From the NCBI GenBank assembly GCA_963829965.1, contig CAWHLK010000059.1, forward strand, positions 76,624-140,623: a DNA stretch of 64,000 nucleotides, in the 5' to 3' direction. Each line of letters starts with the position of its first letter. Position 1 is the stretch's first letter. The stretch is from DASXZH01 sp963829965 (GTDB lineage: Bacteria; Armatimonadota; Fimbriimonadia; Fimbriimonadales; Fimbriimonadaceae). The notes under the pieces were generated by a model. That model was not told where the DNA came from. It was given only the letters and a program-made list of their open reading frames with translations, and searched no databases. The translations under genes were made by a program, and so were the position numbers. Below, in pieces: positions 46,996 through 54,615 of the stretch.

Positions 46996-47487
46996 ATGGA
47001 GGCCTACTTCTACCGTGCGGATGGGCTTCGAACGTCAAAGGCGTTCGGTGGGGTCGCGGGAACCAATGGCGAATCCTCTTACCTGCCAAACCAGACGTTT
47101 CTCTACGATGGCGATAAGCTCCTGGCCCAGTTCGTTCCAAACGGAAGCAACGGAGGCGTTATGCAGTACGCCTACATCTGGGGCCCGACCGGGATCATTG
47201 CGCGAGTGAGCCCTGGTTCGGACAATCCAACGGTTGTTTATTACACTTACGACCCGATGGGCAACCGGGTTGGGCGCCATCTAGGGCCAAATTCGGACGG
47301 GTCCGCGCCATATGTAACGGCCGGGGACCAAACCGTTTATGATGGCTTAGGGTCGGTCTTGATGTCGGTCGGAACGCGCGGCATGCCATTGCCGGAATAC
47401 GGCCCACAGGACCCCGTAGGCTACAAGGGCCAGGTTGGCTGCGTCTGGCAACTCGGAGGCAGATCTTTGACTACATGGCAAAATTGA
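46996..47487 (+). pseudogene. RHS core fragment 3, truncated
   Basis: YFYRADGLRTSKAFGG, FLYDGDKLLAQFVPNGS, YAYIWGPTGIIARVSPG, YYTYDPMGNRVGRHLGPN, YDGLGSVLMSV, DPVGYKGQVGCV. This is a diverged relative of the RHS core in the full protein (YLYDGDQLVAIYNP, YSYMWGPTGIAGEF). It breaks off exactly at GYKGQVGC, before the hyperconserved core end, and joins immunity-gene DNA. Confidence 0.85.
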
Positions 47488-47503
47488 GGGCAAGATACAA
47501 TTC

Positions 47504-48148
47504 ATGACATTGCCGCAGGGCTCGCTTTTCCAAGTAGGACCAGTTTTTGACCTTGCCTACAGCTACGTGTCTAAAACGACGTCCGATGAACCGCTGCAGT
47601 TAGCCGATTGCATTAATGAACGATTCACTCCGCCGTCCTGTTCAAATTGGTCAGAGCATGGATCTGATTACGTCGTGCCAAGCGAATATAAACTTGGCGT
47701 AATTTGACGCGGAAATGCTGACATTCTGTGGCATCCCGACACGTGCGCAGTTAGCGTGGACCTTATGCCAACCATCTCAGCTGAGGGCTTCCGTGGAATA
47801 GAGTTTCGACCGATCAATCTCTTCAAGGGCCTAAAGTGCAGAGAACCCGTTTCGGGATACGTAGAAATGCGCGTAACGGGAAAGGTTCCCGTAGACTTGA
47901 AGCGATCCGAAGTAAAAATCGACTACGAGTGTCCGATCTGCGGATTCATTAGATACAGTCATTGGACGAAAGAAGCCGGCCTGCATTTTGAGGGCGACTT
48001 TGACGAGTGGCCCGATGTTTTCAAAATGGAGCAGGTCATCACTACCTTTGTGTTCGCTAAACCGAGATTCGCTCAGTTTTTGGTTGACACGAGGCTCAAG
48101 CCGGTCATGTTAACGAGAATCGAGGACCTGTGGCCTTACTGGTATTGA
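47504..48148 (+). pseudogene. Double-CXXCG-like immunity gene inactivated by an in-frame TGA
   Basis: The same frame runs on both sides of a TGA at 47705-47707. KLGVI-stop-RGNADILWH aligns with RLGIIGRGNADVLWH of the intact 43236 gene, so one G-to-T change (GGA to TGA) explains it. The second part has FRGIEFRPINLFKGLKC, GYVEMRVTGKVPVDL, YECPICGFIRYS and FLVDTRLKPVMLTRIEDL. The frame is otherwise kept. Confidence 0.75.
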
Positions 48149-48152
48149 CTGC

Positions 48153-48377
48153 TTCGCGACTTTCAAACGGCCCAACCAAGACACCAGGCAAGTAGGCGAC
48201 AACTGGTGGCTATGGGACGGCAAAAGCGAGGCGCGGGTGGGCAGGCTCCGGGCAGACCAGAAGCGTTCACCCATTCGTCAAATCATAAACGACACGATGC
48301 TAATTGAAAGACTCGAAACCGGCCGGCTACCCGAGCACAAAGCATGGCACTGGACCATGAATAGGATCCGCCGATAA
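48153..48377 (+). pseudogene. C-terminal fragment of an Imm26 gene
   Basis: FATFKRPNQDTRQVGDNWWLWDGKSEARVGRL...PIRQIINDTMLIERLETGRLPEHK and a stop at 48375. It aligns with the C-terminal half of the Imm26 protein at 39116 (NWWLWDGEKEWWVGAL, TIVNDTLLINWLEKGWLPE). The N-terminal half is absent; the preceding gene ends five bases earlier. Confidence 0.75.
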
Positions 48378-48421
48378 ACGACTTTCTGGACCTGGTTGCC
48401 GAAAGGCAACTCGAACAAAAG

Positions 48422-49267
48422 ATGACGCCAAGCGGCCTAGTCGACATGCGCAAGACCAAGATCACTGGGCCGACCATCACGGGCAGCGTTAAAGGATATC
48501 CGGATATTAAGCGTATTATGAATCGACCGGAGTTCACCGGCGTTTCGTGGCGGGACATCGATTTTACAGGGTCTGATTTTGGCGAGGCAATGTTCGTTGG
48601 GTGCGAGATATCCAATTGCATTTTTGAGAGAGCGAACTGTCAGAACATAGGCTTTTGGGATGTGAGGCTTGCCGGCTGCAACTTCAACCACGCAAATCTG
48701 AGGAGCAGTGTTTGGGGGGCACTTAGCAGCGAACAGCCTCGCCCGAACGTGTTCAAGGAATGCACATTTGACTGCGCGGATCTTCGCGATACCGTTCACT
48801 TCGCTGAGCAGTATTACTCGTGCTCCTTCCGAAACTCGAGGCTTAGAAAGCTCCAACTAGACGGCACTGTTTTTAAGGACTGCGTCTTTGAAGGCGCCCT
48901 GGACCAACTCATGTTTCTGAAGCGCTCAAGTCGAGGGCCGGATCTGCCAGAAAACTCTATGGAAGGATGCGATCTGTCGAAGTGCACTCTGAAATTTGTT
49001 GAGTTCCGTAACATGAACTTGACTAACACCCGGCTCCCCCTGGGTGGAGTTCATATATTTCTTCCCCGTGGCCCGGAGGACTTGCTCGAATGGTCGCGTA
49101 GACTTGGGGAAGACTCCATTACACTGGGTGCACTTGGGTTCATTAAATTCCTTGCCGAGACTTGTGGAACGCCCTCCATTATTGCGGAATCGGATATCAC
49201 AAAAAATTTCTCGAAGGAACAAATTGACTTGTTGCGGAGGGTAGCTTCTGGCGGCGCAAAACCCTAA
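48422..49267 (+). CDS. Pentapeptide-repeat immunity protein 3
   Basis: 281 residues, undamaged from the ATG at 48422. FTGVSWRDIDFTGSDFGEAMF, NCIFERANCQNIGFWDVR, GCNFNHANLRSSVW, DCVFEGALDQLMF, GCDLSKCTLKFVEFRNMNL, end GTPSIIAESDITKNFSKEQIDLLRRVASG. It is closest to protein 1. DNA just before the ATG still encodes DFLDLVAERQLEQK in frame, like the N-terminus of protein 1 but without a start codon, so the gene has lost its original first ~16 codons. No tip lies beside it. Confidence 0.75.
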   Translation: MTPSGLVDMRKTKITGPTITGSVKGYPDIKRIMNRPEFTGVSWRDIDFTGSDFGEAMFVGCEISNCIFERANCQNIGFWDVRLAGCNFNHANLRSSVWGALSSEQPRPNVFKECTFDCADLRDTVHFAEQYYSCSFRNSRLRKLQLDGTVFKDCVFEGALDQLMFLKRSSRGPDLPENSMEGCDLSKCTLKFVEFRNMNLTNTRLPLGGVHIFLPRGPEDLLEWSRRLGEDSITLGALGFIKFLAETCGTPSIIAESDITKNFSKEQIDLLRRVASGGAKP

Positions 49268-49288
49268 ATTGGTGGTTGTATAGTTGAT

Positions 49289-49309
49289 AACCAAATCTGA
49301 CGGCCACTT
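49289..49309. repeat. Cassette-junction repeat, copy 3 (short)
   Basis: AACCAAATCTGACGGCCACTT, matching the last part of copies 1 and 2. It lies 22 bases after the pentapeptide gene 3 stop and before the lipoprotein gene. Confidence 0.8.
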
Positions 49310-49345
49310 GTCTCCCATGATTACCACGCGGTAATTGCGCAGAGG

Positions 49346-49945
49346 ATGCCCGCATACTTACGGGCCAAGAGAGTGGTGCGCATCCGGAGGAAGGTTCTTT
49401 CGCTGATCGGGGGGAGCGTGTTGTGCTGTCTTGCCGGCTGTTCCCAGCATGCTTTGGCGCCTTCGGTTTCCAAGCCGGATGCGACCCTGAACTGGTCCAT
49501 GCCGGACCTCTCGTACACCACCGCTTATATCCTTCCCGAGGGCGGGCCCTATGGGCGGAGGGGCGTTCCCAGCGCATCCGTTCGGTTGCCGAAGGGGTTG
49601 AATACCGGCGAGTCGGCGTTCGTTTTCATTTCCAAGGACAACGCTTTCTTATCGGTCTTTCCGGACGTGTACGGTCCTTCCCAGCGGAAGCGGTACGCCC
49701 TGCTTCAGAATTCCCCACCGGCCAAGGGTCTTGTCACGGCGGGACCATGGATAGGGGAATGCGCGAGCCGCGAGGTTCGTGGCGACGTGCGCATGGGCGA
49801 GGAGTGCTCCATGTATTCCGACGCCGGCTACTACTCGTTCATGGTCTCCTGGCCCGAACAAAGCCCAAAAGCGAAATCCGAGGCGGAGACGATGGCGCGC
49901 GATGTGATTTGGAGCTATGAGGCGCTTCGCGCTGTAAACAGGTAA
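49346..49945 (+). CDS. Lipoprotein of unknown function at the end of the RHS array
   Basis: 199 residues; the lipobox VLCCLAGC is about 30 residues in, so the true start may be GTG 49376. Mature part: TLNWSMPDLSYTTAYILPEGGPYGRRGVPSASVRL, SAFVFISKDNAFLSVFPDVYG, YSFMVSWPEQSPKAKSEAETMARDVIWSYEAL. No family recognised. A 5' fragment of a paralogue sits at 41314-41612, also after a pentapeptide gene and a junction repeat, so this gene has travelled with the immunity modules. Confidence 0.7.
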   Translation: MPAYLRAKRVVRIRRKVLSLIGGSVLCCLAGCSQHALAPSVSKPDATLNWSMPDLSYTTAYILPEGGPYGRRGVPSASVRLPKGLNTGESAFVFISKDNAFLSVFPDVYGPSQRKRYALLQNSPPAKGLVTAGPWIGECASREVRGDVRMGEECSMYSDAGYYSFMVSWPEQSPKAKSEAETMARDVIWSYEALRAVNR

Positions 49946-50330
49946 AGCTGGTGCTTCGCACCGTAAGCATGGCCCTTCGCGCCGTAAACGGGTAAACAGA
50001 GCTTATGGGCGAAGCCCATGTTTCCAAGCGAAGCGGTCTACGGGCGAAGCCCATGTTTACAGCGAAGCGGCTTACAGGTTTACAGCGCGAAGCGCTATGT
50101 TTACGGGCGAAGCCCATGTTTACAGCGAAGCGGCTTACAGGGTTACAGCGCGAAGCGCTATGTTTACAGCGCGAAGCGCTATGTTTACAGCGCGAAGCGC
50201 TATGTTTACGGCGCGTAGCGCCACGTTTACAGCGCGAAGCGCTATATTTACGGGCGAACCGCCACGTTTACCGGCGAAGCCCATACTTACAGGGCGAAGC
50301 GCTATCCTGACGGGCGAAGCCCATTCGGAG
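49946..50330. repeat. GCGAAGC-type hairpin repeat array (copy B, expanded)
   Basis: About 18 units of ~19-21 bp, TGTTTACAGCGCGAAGCGCTA or TGTTTACGGGCGAAGCCCA. Most units are small hairpins closed over GAA; stems vary in step: GCGC/GCGC, GGGC/GCCC, GTGC/GCAC, GGCGC/GCGCC. It fills the gap between the lipoprotein and the VOC gene. Related to 373-530. Confidence 0.95.
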
Positions 50331-50334
50331 AACC

Positions 50335-50727
50335 ATGAAGATTGAACTCAACTTGATCGGACTTGTCTGCGAAGACATCGATAAGTCACTTGCTTTTTAC
50401 CGAGCCCTCGGCCTTCCCGCGCCCGAAGAATCGGGCGACGAGGATCATGTGGAAACAACCCTGCCGAACGGCATAAGAATCGCGTGGGACTCTCTGGCCC
50501 TCATCAAGCAAATCGACCCCGAATGGGTCCAGGCAGTCGGCCAAAGGATCGGCCTCGCCTTTCTGTGCGAAAGTCCGGAAGAAGTAGATGCCACTTACGC
50601 GCGCATCATCGGCCAAGGCTACCGATCTCACAAAGAGCCTTGGGACGCATTTTGGGGCCAGCGTTATGCCCAAGTCATCGATCCCGACGGCAACATCATC
50701 GACCTCTTCGCCTGGAATCCGAGATAA
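50335..50727 (+). CDS. VOC/glyoxalase superfamily protein
   Basis: 130 residues with two beta-alpha-beta-beta-beta units: LNLIGLVCEDIDKSLAFYRALGL and ATYARIIGQGYRSHKEPWDAFWGQRYAQVIDPDGNIIDLFAW. The last motif is the usual VOC ending (R-A-x-x-x-DPDGN-x-x-L). Members include metal-dependent lyases, dioxygenases and antibiotic-binding proteins; the substrate is not clear. trmD begins two bases after the stop. Confidence 0.85.
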   Translation: MKIELNLIGLVCEDIDKSLAFYRALGLPAPEESGDEDHVETTLPNGIRIAWDSLALIKQIDPEWVQAVGQRIGLAFLCESPEEVDATYARIIGQGYRSHKEPWDAFWGQRYAQVIDPDGNIIDLFAWNPR

Positions 50728-50729
50728 GC

Positions 50730-51446
50730 ATGCTCAGGTTCGACTTCATCACCCTATTCCCCCAAATGGTGCTCGCATCCGCCCGCCACAGCATGCTGCT
50801 GAGAGCCGAGCAAGACGGAATCGTGAGCTTCCAGGCCACGGACCCCAGGGAGTTCACCACCGACAACCACCGCACCGTCGACGACAAACCCTATGGGGGC
50901 GGCCCCGGCATGCTGATGAAGCCGGAGCCCGTCTACAAGGCATTCAACAGCCTGAACGTAGAAAACGACGCAGCAGTGATTTTCCCGGACCCTACGGGTC
51001 CGCTTTACACCCAAGCCGACGCCGAGCAACTCGCCCAACAAAAACACATCGTCTTTATCTGCGGCCACTACGAGGGCATTGACGAGCGAATCGCGCAAAA
51101 ACTGGCAACCCACCGGTTCAGCATCGGGGATTATGTTTTGACCGGGGGCGAGCTGCCCGCCCTTGTCATCGCAGACAGCATTGTTCGGCTGCTTCCCGGC
51201 GTTTTGGGATGCTCCGAAAGCCTTTCGATCGACAGCCATAATGACGCGCTTTTGAGTTCACCGCAATACACTCGGCCGGACGAGTTCCTTGATCTTGATG
51301 TGCCGGAAGTCCTAAAATCCGGCAATCATGGCGCGGTGGAAACTTGGAAAAGAAAGCAGGCGTTGCTGCTTACTAGACGGAACCGCCCGGACCTGTTTTG
51401 CAAGGCGAGACTGGAATCTCGGGACCTCGATCTGCTATCCTTTTAG
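50730..51446 (+). CDS. trmD: tRNA (guanine-N1)-methyltransferase TrmD
   Basis: Makes m1G37 in tRNAs, which prevents ribosomal frameshifting; essential in most bacteria. 238 residues. FDFITLFPQMV start, DDKPYGGGPGMLMKPEPVY, the SAM trefoil knot (FICGHYEGIDERI, FSIGDYVLTGGELPALVIAD) and LDVPEVLKSGNHGAVETWKR at the end. ATG at 50730 is used; the frame upstream overlaps the VOC gene. rplS follows, the classic trmD-rplS order. Confidence 0.97.
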   Translation: MLRFDFITLFPQMVLASARHSMLLRAEQDGIVSFQATDPREFTTDNHRTVDDKPYGGGPGMLMKPEPVYKAFNSLNVENDAAVIFPDPTGPLYTQADAEQLAQQKHIVFICGHYEGIDERIAQKLATHRFSIGDYVLTGGELPALVIADSIVRLLPGVLGCSESLSIDSHNDALLSSPQYTRPDEFLDLDVPEVLKSGNHGAVETWKRKQALLLTRRNRPDLFCKARLESRDLDLLSF

Positions 51447-51484
51447 ATTCGAGCGACCGGCAAAGCGGTTGGAGAAAAAAACGG

Positions 51485-51835
51485 ATGTCGAAAGCAGCGA
51501 TTTTAGAAAGTATTGCTCAGGAGAACCTAAAAACGGACTTGCCGGAGATGCGCGCGGGAGATACTGTGCGCGCACACGTGAAGGTTCGCGAGGCCGGTAA
51601 AGAGCGAATTCAGATTTTTGAAGGGACCGTGATTGCGGTCAAGAACGGCGGGATCGCCAAGAACGTCACCTTGCGCAAAATAAGCAGCGGGGTTGGCGTC
51701 GAGCGAACCTTCCCTCTTCATTCGCCCAATGTGGCCAAGTTTGAAGTGGTTCGCCGGGGCATGGTCCGTCGAGCAAAACTCTACTACTTGCGAGATAAAG
51801 TCGGAAAAGACGCAAGGATTAGAGAGCGGCGATAA
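51485..51835 (+). CDS. rplS: 50S ribosomal protein L19
   Basis: 116 residues. MSKAAILESIAQENLKTDLPEMRAGDTVRAHVKVREAGKERIQIFEGTVIA, KNVTLRKISSGVGVERTFPLHSP and RRAKLYYLRDKVGKDARIRERR are all L19 consensus. The start at 51485 follows GGAG by about nine bases and gives the normal length. Sits at the 30S-50S interface. Flanked by trmD and lepB, as in many bacteria. Confidence 0.97.
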   Translation: MSKAAILESIAQENLKTDLPEMRAGDTVRAHVKVREAGKERIQIFEGTVIAVKNGGIAKNVTLRKISSGVGVERTFPLHSPNVAKFEVVRRGMVRRAKLYYLRDKVGKDARIRERR

Positions 51836-51912
51836 GCTGTGTCGCTTATTTTCGCGCAATCTAGCAAAACTGGCAGTTTCCCTGCAGCGATCACGCCTCG
51901 GGTAGCCGCATT

Positions 51913-52989
51913 TTGAAGATCTCTAACGCAACTGCAGTTGTGCTCTCCTGGGTTTCGGCCATTTTCGGCGTCTGCATGGTGGCCTTTATGGTCAAGTGGG
52001 TGCTGGATAGCGGGGGCCTGAACACCAACACGGTTGACCAACTGGCCAGGACCCGCCTTGGATATGTACTGGTCTTTGCGGCCGTCTGCACGGTCGAGCG
52101 GCTCCTAATTGCGCCGCTCATTCAGCAAACGCCATCCCACAACCGAGGGCTGGCCTTCAAGATTGCGCAAGCAGCCAACGAGGGATTTGATGCCCTCATC
52201 TACGCAGGCGTCTTTGTATTTCTTATCATTCGCCCGTTCTGCATCCAGGCGTTCAAGATTCCTTCCCCTTCCATGGTCAACACGCTCCAGGTAGGCGATT
52301 ACATCGTTGCGAACAAGGCCATTTACCGCTATTCCAATCCAAAGATCAAGGACATCGTCGTGTTCCGGCCCCCGGCATGGGCTTGCACCCAAGACCCCTC
52401 GCCCCAAGTCGACACCGACGGCGACGTGAACGTTGACTTTATCAAACGATGCATCGGTGTGCCGGGAGACGTTGTGGAAGTTCGCAACGGAACTCTGTAT
52501 CGCAACGGCGTGGCGCAAGACGAGCCGTATCTGAAAGACAGGATGACCACGGACTTCAAGCTTGTCAAGTACCGCGATCAGACGAGCGATCCCTCTTGGC
52601 TGGCATGGCTGCCCCAATGCGACGAGTACCACAAATACCTTGCGGACAAGCTGCCGGGATCCGACAAGACCTACTGGGACGTTGCCAAAGAGACCGCGGC
52701 GAAAGAGCAGTTGGAGTACTGGCCGGTAACTATCGATAGCGGAGGCGGCGTGAACTGCACGGACAACACCGCGGTACCTTTCCACATCGATCGGGACAAT
52801 ATGAAGCTTCAGGACAAAATAAGGGAACTTCCGCCGGCCAAGGTCCCCCCCGGTTTCTATCTCATGATGGGCGATAACCGCAACGAGTCCTTCGATGGCC
52901 GAGCGTGGGGACTCGTACCCCGCGATGACATCGTTGGAAGATCCGAGTTCATCTGGATGCCAATCAGCCGCTGGCGAATCACGCGGTAG
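51913..52989 (+). CDS. lepB: Signal peptidase I (LepB)
   Basis: Cleaves signal peptides of exported proteins. 358 residues from a TTG start. Two or three N-terminal membrane helices (VVLSWVSAIFGVCMVAFMV, YVLVFAAVCTVERLLI, GFDALIYAGVFVFLIIRPF) precede the catalytic domain: Ser in FKIPSPSMVNTLQVGDY, Lys in DFIKRCIGVPGDVVEV, and MMGDNRNESFDGRAWGLVP. An insertion of ~70 residues between the catalytic boxes makes it longer than most. Likely co-transcribed with rplS. Confidence 0.95.
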   Translation: MKISNATAVVLSWVSAIFGVCMVAFMVKWVLDSGGLNTNTVDQLARTRLGYVLVFAAVCTVERLLIAPLIQQTPSHNRGLAFKIAQAANEGFDALIYAGVFVFLIIRPFCIQAFKIPSPSMVNTLQVGDYIVANKAIYRYSNPKIKDIVVFRPPAWACTQDPSPQVDTDGDVNVDFIKRCIGVPGDVVEVRNGTLYRNGVAQDEPYLKDRMTTDFKLVKYRDQTSDPSWLAWLPQCDEYHKYLADKLPGSDKTYWDVAKETAAKEQLEYWPVTIDSGGGVNCTDNTAVPFHIDRDNMKLQDKIRELPPAKVPPGFYLMMGDNRNESFDGRAWGLVPRDDIVGRSEFIWMPISRWRITR

Positions 52990-53011
52990 GTTTGGGATCT
53001 AGGTCCGTCGC

Positions 53012-53077
53012 ATGACTGCTCAAGAATGGCGCCCCGGCAAGAGGTTTGTGATTCGCCAGGACTGGCTTGAGGAGTAA
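53012..53077 (+). CDS. Very short possible peptide (21 aa)
   Basis: MTAQEWRPGKRFVIRQDWLEE, 22 bases after lepB. Composition is protein-like but the frame is too short to judge, and it could be the end of a lost gene. Confidence 0.2.
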   Translation: MTAQEWRPGKRFVIRQDWLEE

Positions 53078-53085
53078 CCTCAACA

Positions 53086-53226
53086 CCTACCTAAAACCTA
53101 AAACCTAAAACCTAAAACCCAACACCCAACACCCAACACCCAACACCCAACACCCAAAACCCAAATCCCAAACCCCAAAACCCAAAACCCAAAACCTAAA
53201 ACCCAACACCCAACACCCAAAACCTA
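53086..53226. repeat. 7-bp tandem array, ACCCAAM/ACCTAAA family
   Basis: About 19 units of ACCTAAA, ACCCAAC and ACCCAAA, reaching the stop codon of the minus-strand membrane protein. Confidence 0.95.
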
Positions 53227-53616
53227 CCACCTATACTTCTTGACTTCGATCTTCGGGAGTTCCTGCTCTTGCCAGCGGTCATCCAGGAAAACCAGGAATC
53301 CCGGGCCGATGAACGGGAGGAACGAGAAAAACCCGTAGCCCCAGCCGTAACCTTTGCTGCGCGCATAGTCCTTCCAACCGGAGAATCCGATGAGTTTGGT
53401 GACCACCAGGAACATTCCGAAGGCCACGATATAGCCTTGAAGCAAATCCGGCTCGTTGGCATAAAACCAAAGGGCGGAGGAGCCCATGAGCCAAGCAAAG
53501 CTGATCTTGATAAGTCCGTACGATCGGTATTGAAGCTGCTGTTCAATCGGGAAGTATCTGCGGTCCATGCCCAAGAGCCGCGCAAAATCTGGGCCAAACG
53601 AGGAAGATTCGTTCAT
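53224..53616 (-). CDS. Small membrane protein of unknown function
   Basis: 130 residues. MNESSSFGPDFARLLGMDRRYFPIEQQLQYRS is cytoplasmic; then membrane helices IKISFAWLMGSSALWFYA, LLQGYIVAFGMFLVVTKLIGF and GWGYGFFSFLPFIGPGFLVFL. The start at 53616 is preferred because upstream codons are repeat DNA. No family recognised. Its 3' end touches a 7-bp array. Confidence 0.6.
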   Translation of the reverse strand: MNESSSFGPDFARLLGMDRRYFPIEQQLQYRSYGLIKISFAWLMGSSALWFYANEPDLLQGYIVAFGMFLVVTKLIGFSGWKDYARSKGYGWGYGFFSFLPFIGPGFLVFLDDRWQEQELPKIEVKKYRW

Positions 53617-53621
53617 TCTTG

Positions 53622-53722
53622 TTAGGTTTTGGGTGTTGGGCTTCCCGCTGTCCAACATGTCCGACCAGTCTGCCTGCCGGCGCCCAACACCAAACACCCA
53701 AAACCCAAAAACCCAAAAACCA
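53622..53722. repeat. Inverted pair of 7-bp arrays around a GTCCGAC spacer
   Basis: Left arm TTAGGTTTTGGGTGTTGGGC, right arm GCCCAACACCAAACACCCAA then AACCCAAAAACCC. The spacer has TGTCCAACATGTCCGACCAG, like the spacer at 7310-7345. Confidence 0.8.
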
Positions 53723-53764
53723 AATCCATCGACACGATCTCCTAAAAGGTATCGTCTTACAATC

Positions 53765-54271
53765 ATGAAGAAGGCCCTCGCCGTTGCCGCCGCATGCGGC
53801 TTGCTCGTTGTTGTCGCTTCGGCCGATCCCATCACGCCTTTCTCAGTTTACGGCGGCTATTTTTCAAGCTTCTCCTTCACCAACAAGTTTGGCAATTCCA
53901 CCCACTTGGGTGGGTTTGAGGTGGGAGCGCAGGAGTCCCTTATCAGCTTGCCTATCTTTGGATCGCTGAGCCTCGGGGGATCGATTATGTTTGGAGATAC
54001 GGCAGGCGGCGGAGCGACGGGCAACCTATACCGGGCCCACCTGGATTACAAAACGGCCGCGGCGCCTGGCACAAGCTTTTACGGCATCGGCGCCGTTGCT
54101 TACGACTATGCCTCGGGAGGCAGTTTCTCGGTGCACAACGGCTTTGCGCTGGAGGCAGGCGTGGGCATGAAACTGGGAATTACACCAGGCGGAGCCGCCT
54201 TGGAAGCACGCTACCGAATGGGCGATTCCGTAACGAGCGGATTCTCGGTTGGGCTGAACGTTAGCTTTTAG
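53765..54271 (+). CDS. Secreted beta-rich protein, outer-membrane barrel-like
   Basis: 168 residues. Signal peptide MKKALAVAAACGLLVVVASA, then alternating strands with Gly/aromatic pattern (FSVYGGYFSSFSFTNKFGNS, FYGIGAVAYDYASGG, GFALEAGVGMKLGI) and a C-terminal FSVGLNVSF with terminal Phe, the signal recognised by the BAM machinery. Looks like an 8-strand barrel of the OmpA/OmpW size class. No precise family. Confidence 0.65.
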   Translation: MKKALAVAAACGLLVVVASADPITPFSVYGGYFSSFSFTNKFGNSTHLGGFEVGAQESLISLPIFGSLSLGGSIMFGDTAGGGATGNLYRAHLDYKTAAAPGTSFYGIGAVAYDYASGGSFSVHNGFALEAGVGMKLGITPGGAALEARYRMGDSVTSGFSVGLNVSF

Positions 54272-54315
54272 CGGCGAGGATTTGCCGCCGGATCTTGAAC
54301 CCAAAGCGCTTGGTG

Positions 54316-54391
54316 TGGTAGCCCGGACGGGACTTGAACCCGCGACCTCCGCCTTGAAAGGGCGGCATCCTAACCACTAGACGACCGGGCC
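54316..54391 (-). tRNA. tRNA-Glu (TTC anticodon)
   Basis: 76 bases including encoded CCA. On the minus strand the acceptor GGCCCGG pairs with CCGGGCT (first pair G-U). D arm GTCTAGTGGTTAGGAT, anticodon stem CCGCC/GGCGG with loop CTTTCAA, T arm GCGGGTTCAAGTCCCGT. Confidence 0.95.
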
Positions 54392-54483
54392 GAAGCGAAT
54401 GTAGAGTTTGGCTGATTAGAGCCCTAATACTCAACCCTACTGGGGTAAGTGTTGGTTTGGGGTGTCAGCATTGCAGGCTCCCG

Positions 54484-54538
54484 AACCAAAACCTAAAACC
54501 TAAAACCCAAAACCCAAAACCCAAATCCCAACCCCTAA
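54484..54538. repeat. 7-bp tandem array, ACCTAAA/ACCCAAA family
   Basis: Seven to eight units beginning AACCAAAACCTAAAACC. It lies in the 220-bp gap between tRNA-Glu and the prepilin-like gene; nothing else is seen in that gap. Confidence 0.9.
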
Positions 54539-54615
54539 CATTCTACGTAGCCGGAAGTGCAGGGAACATCAATCCATTCGCATCCCGTCTCACTTCTTGG
54601 CCATAACGAAACGGC

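Noticed and set aside
31462..49945. Integron-like gene cassette array
   Set aside because: The junction repeat has no attC-like palindrome or GTTRRRY core site and there is no integrase gene. Homologous recombination between duplicated segments explains the pattern better.
49946..50330. Regular ~20-bp units resembling a CRISPR array
   Set aside because: Units follow each other without unique spacers, stems vary in a paired way, and no cas gene is present. It is a hairpin repeat array.
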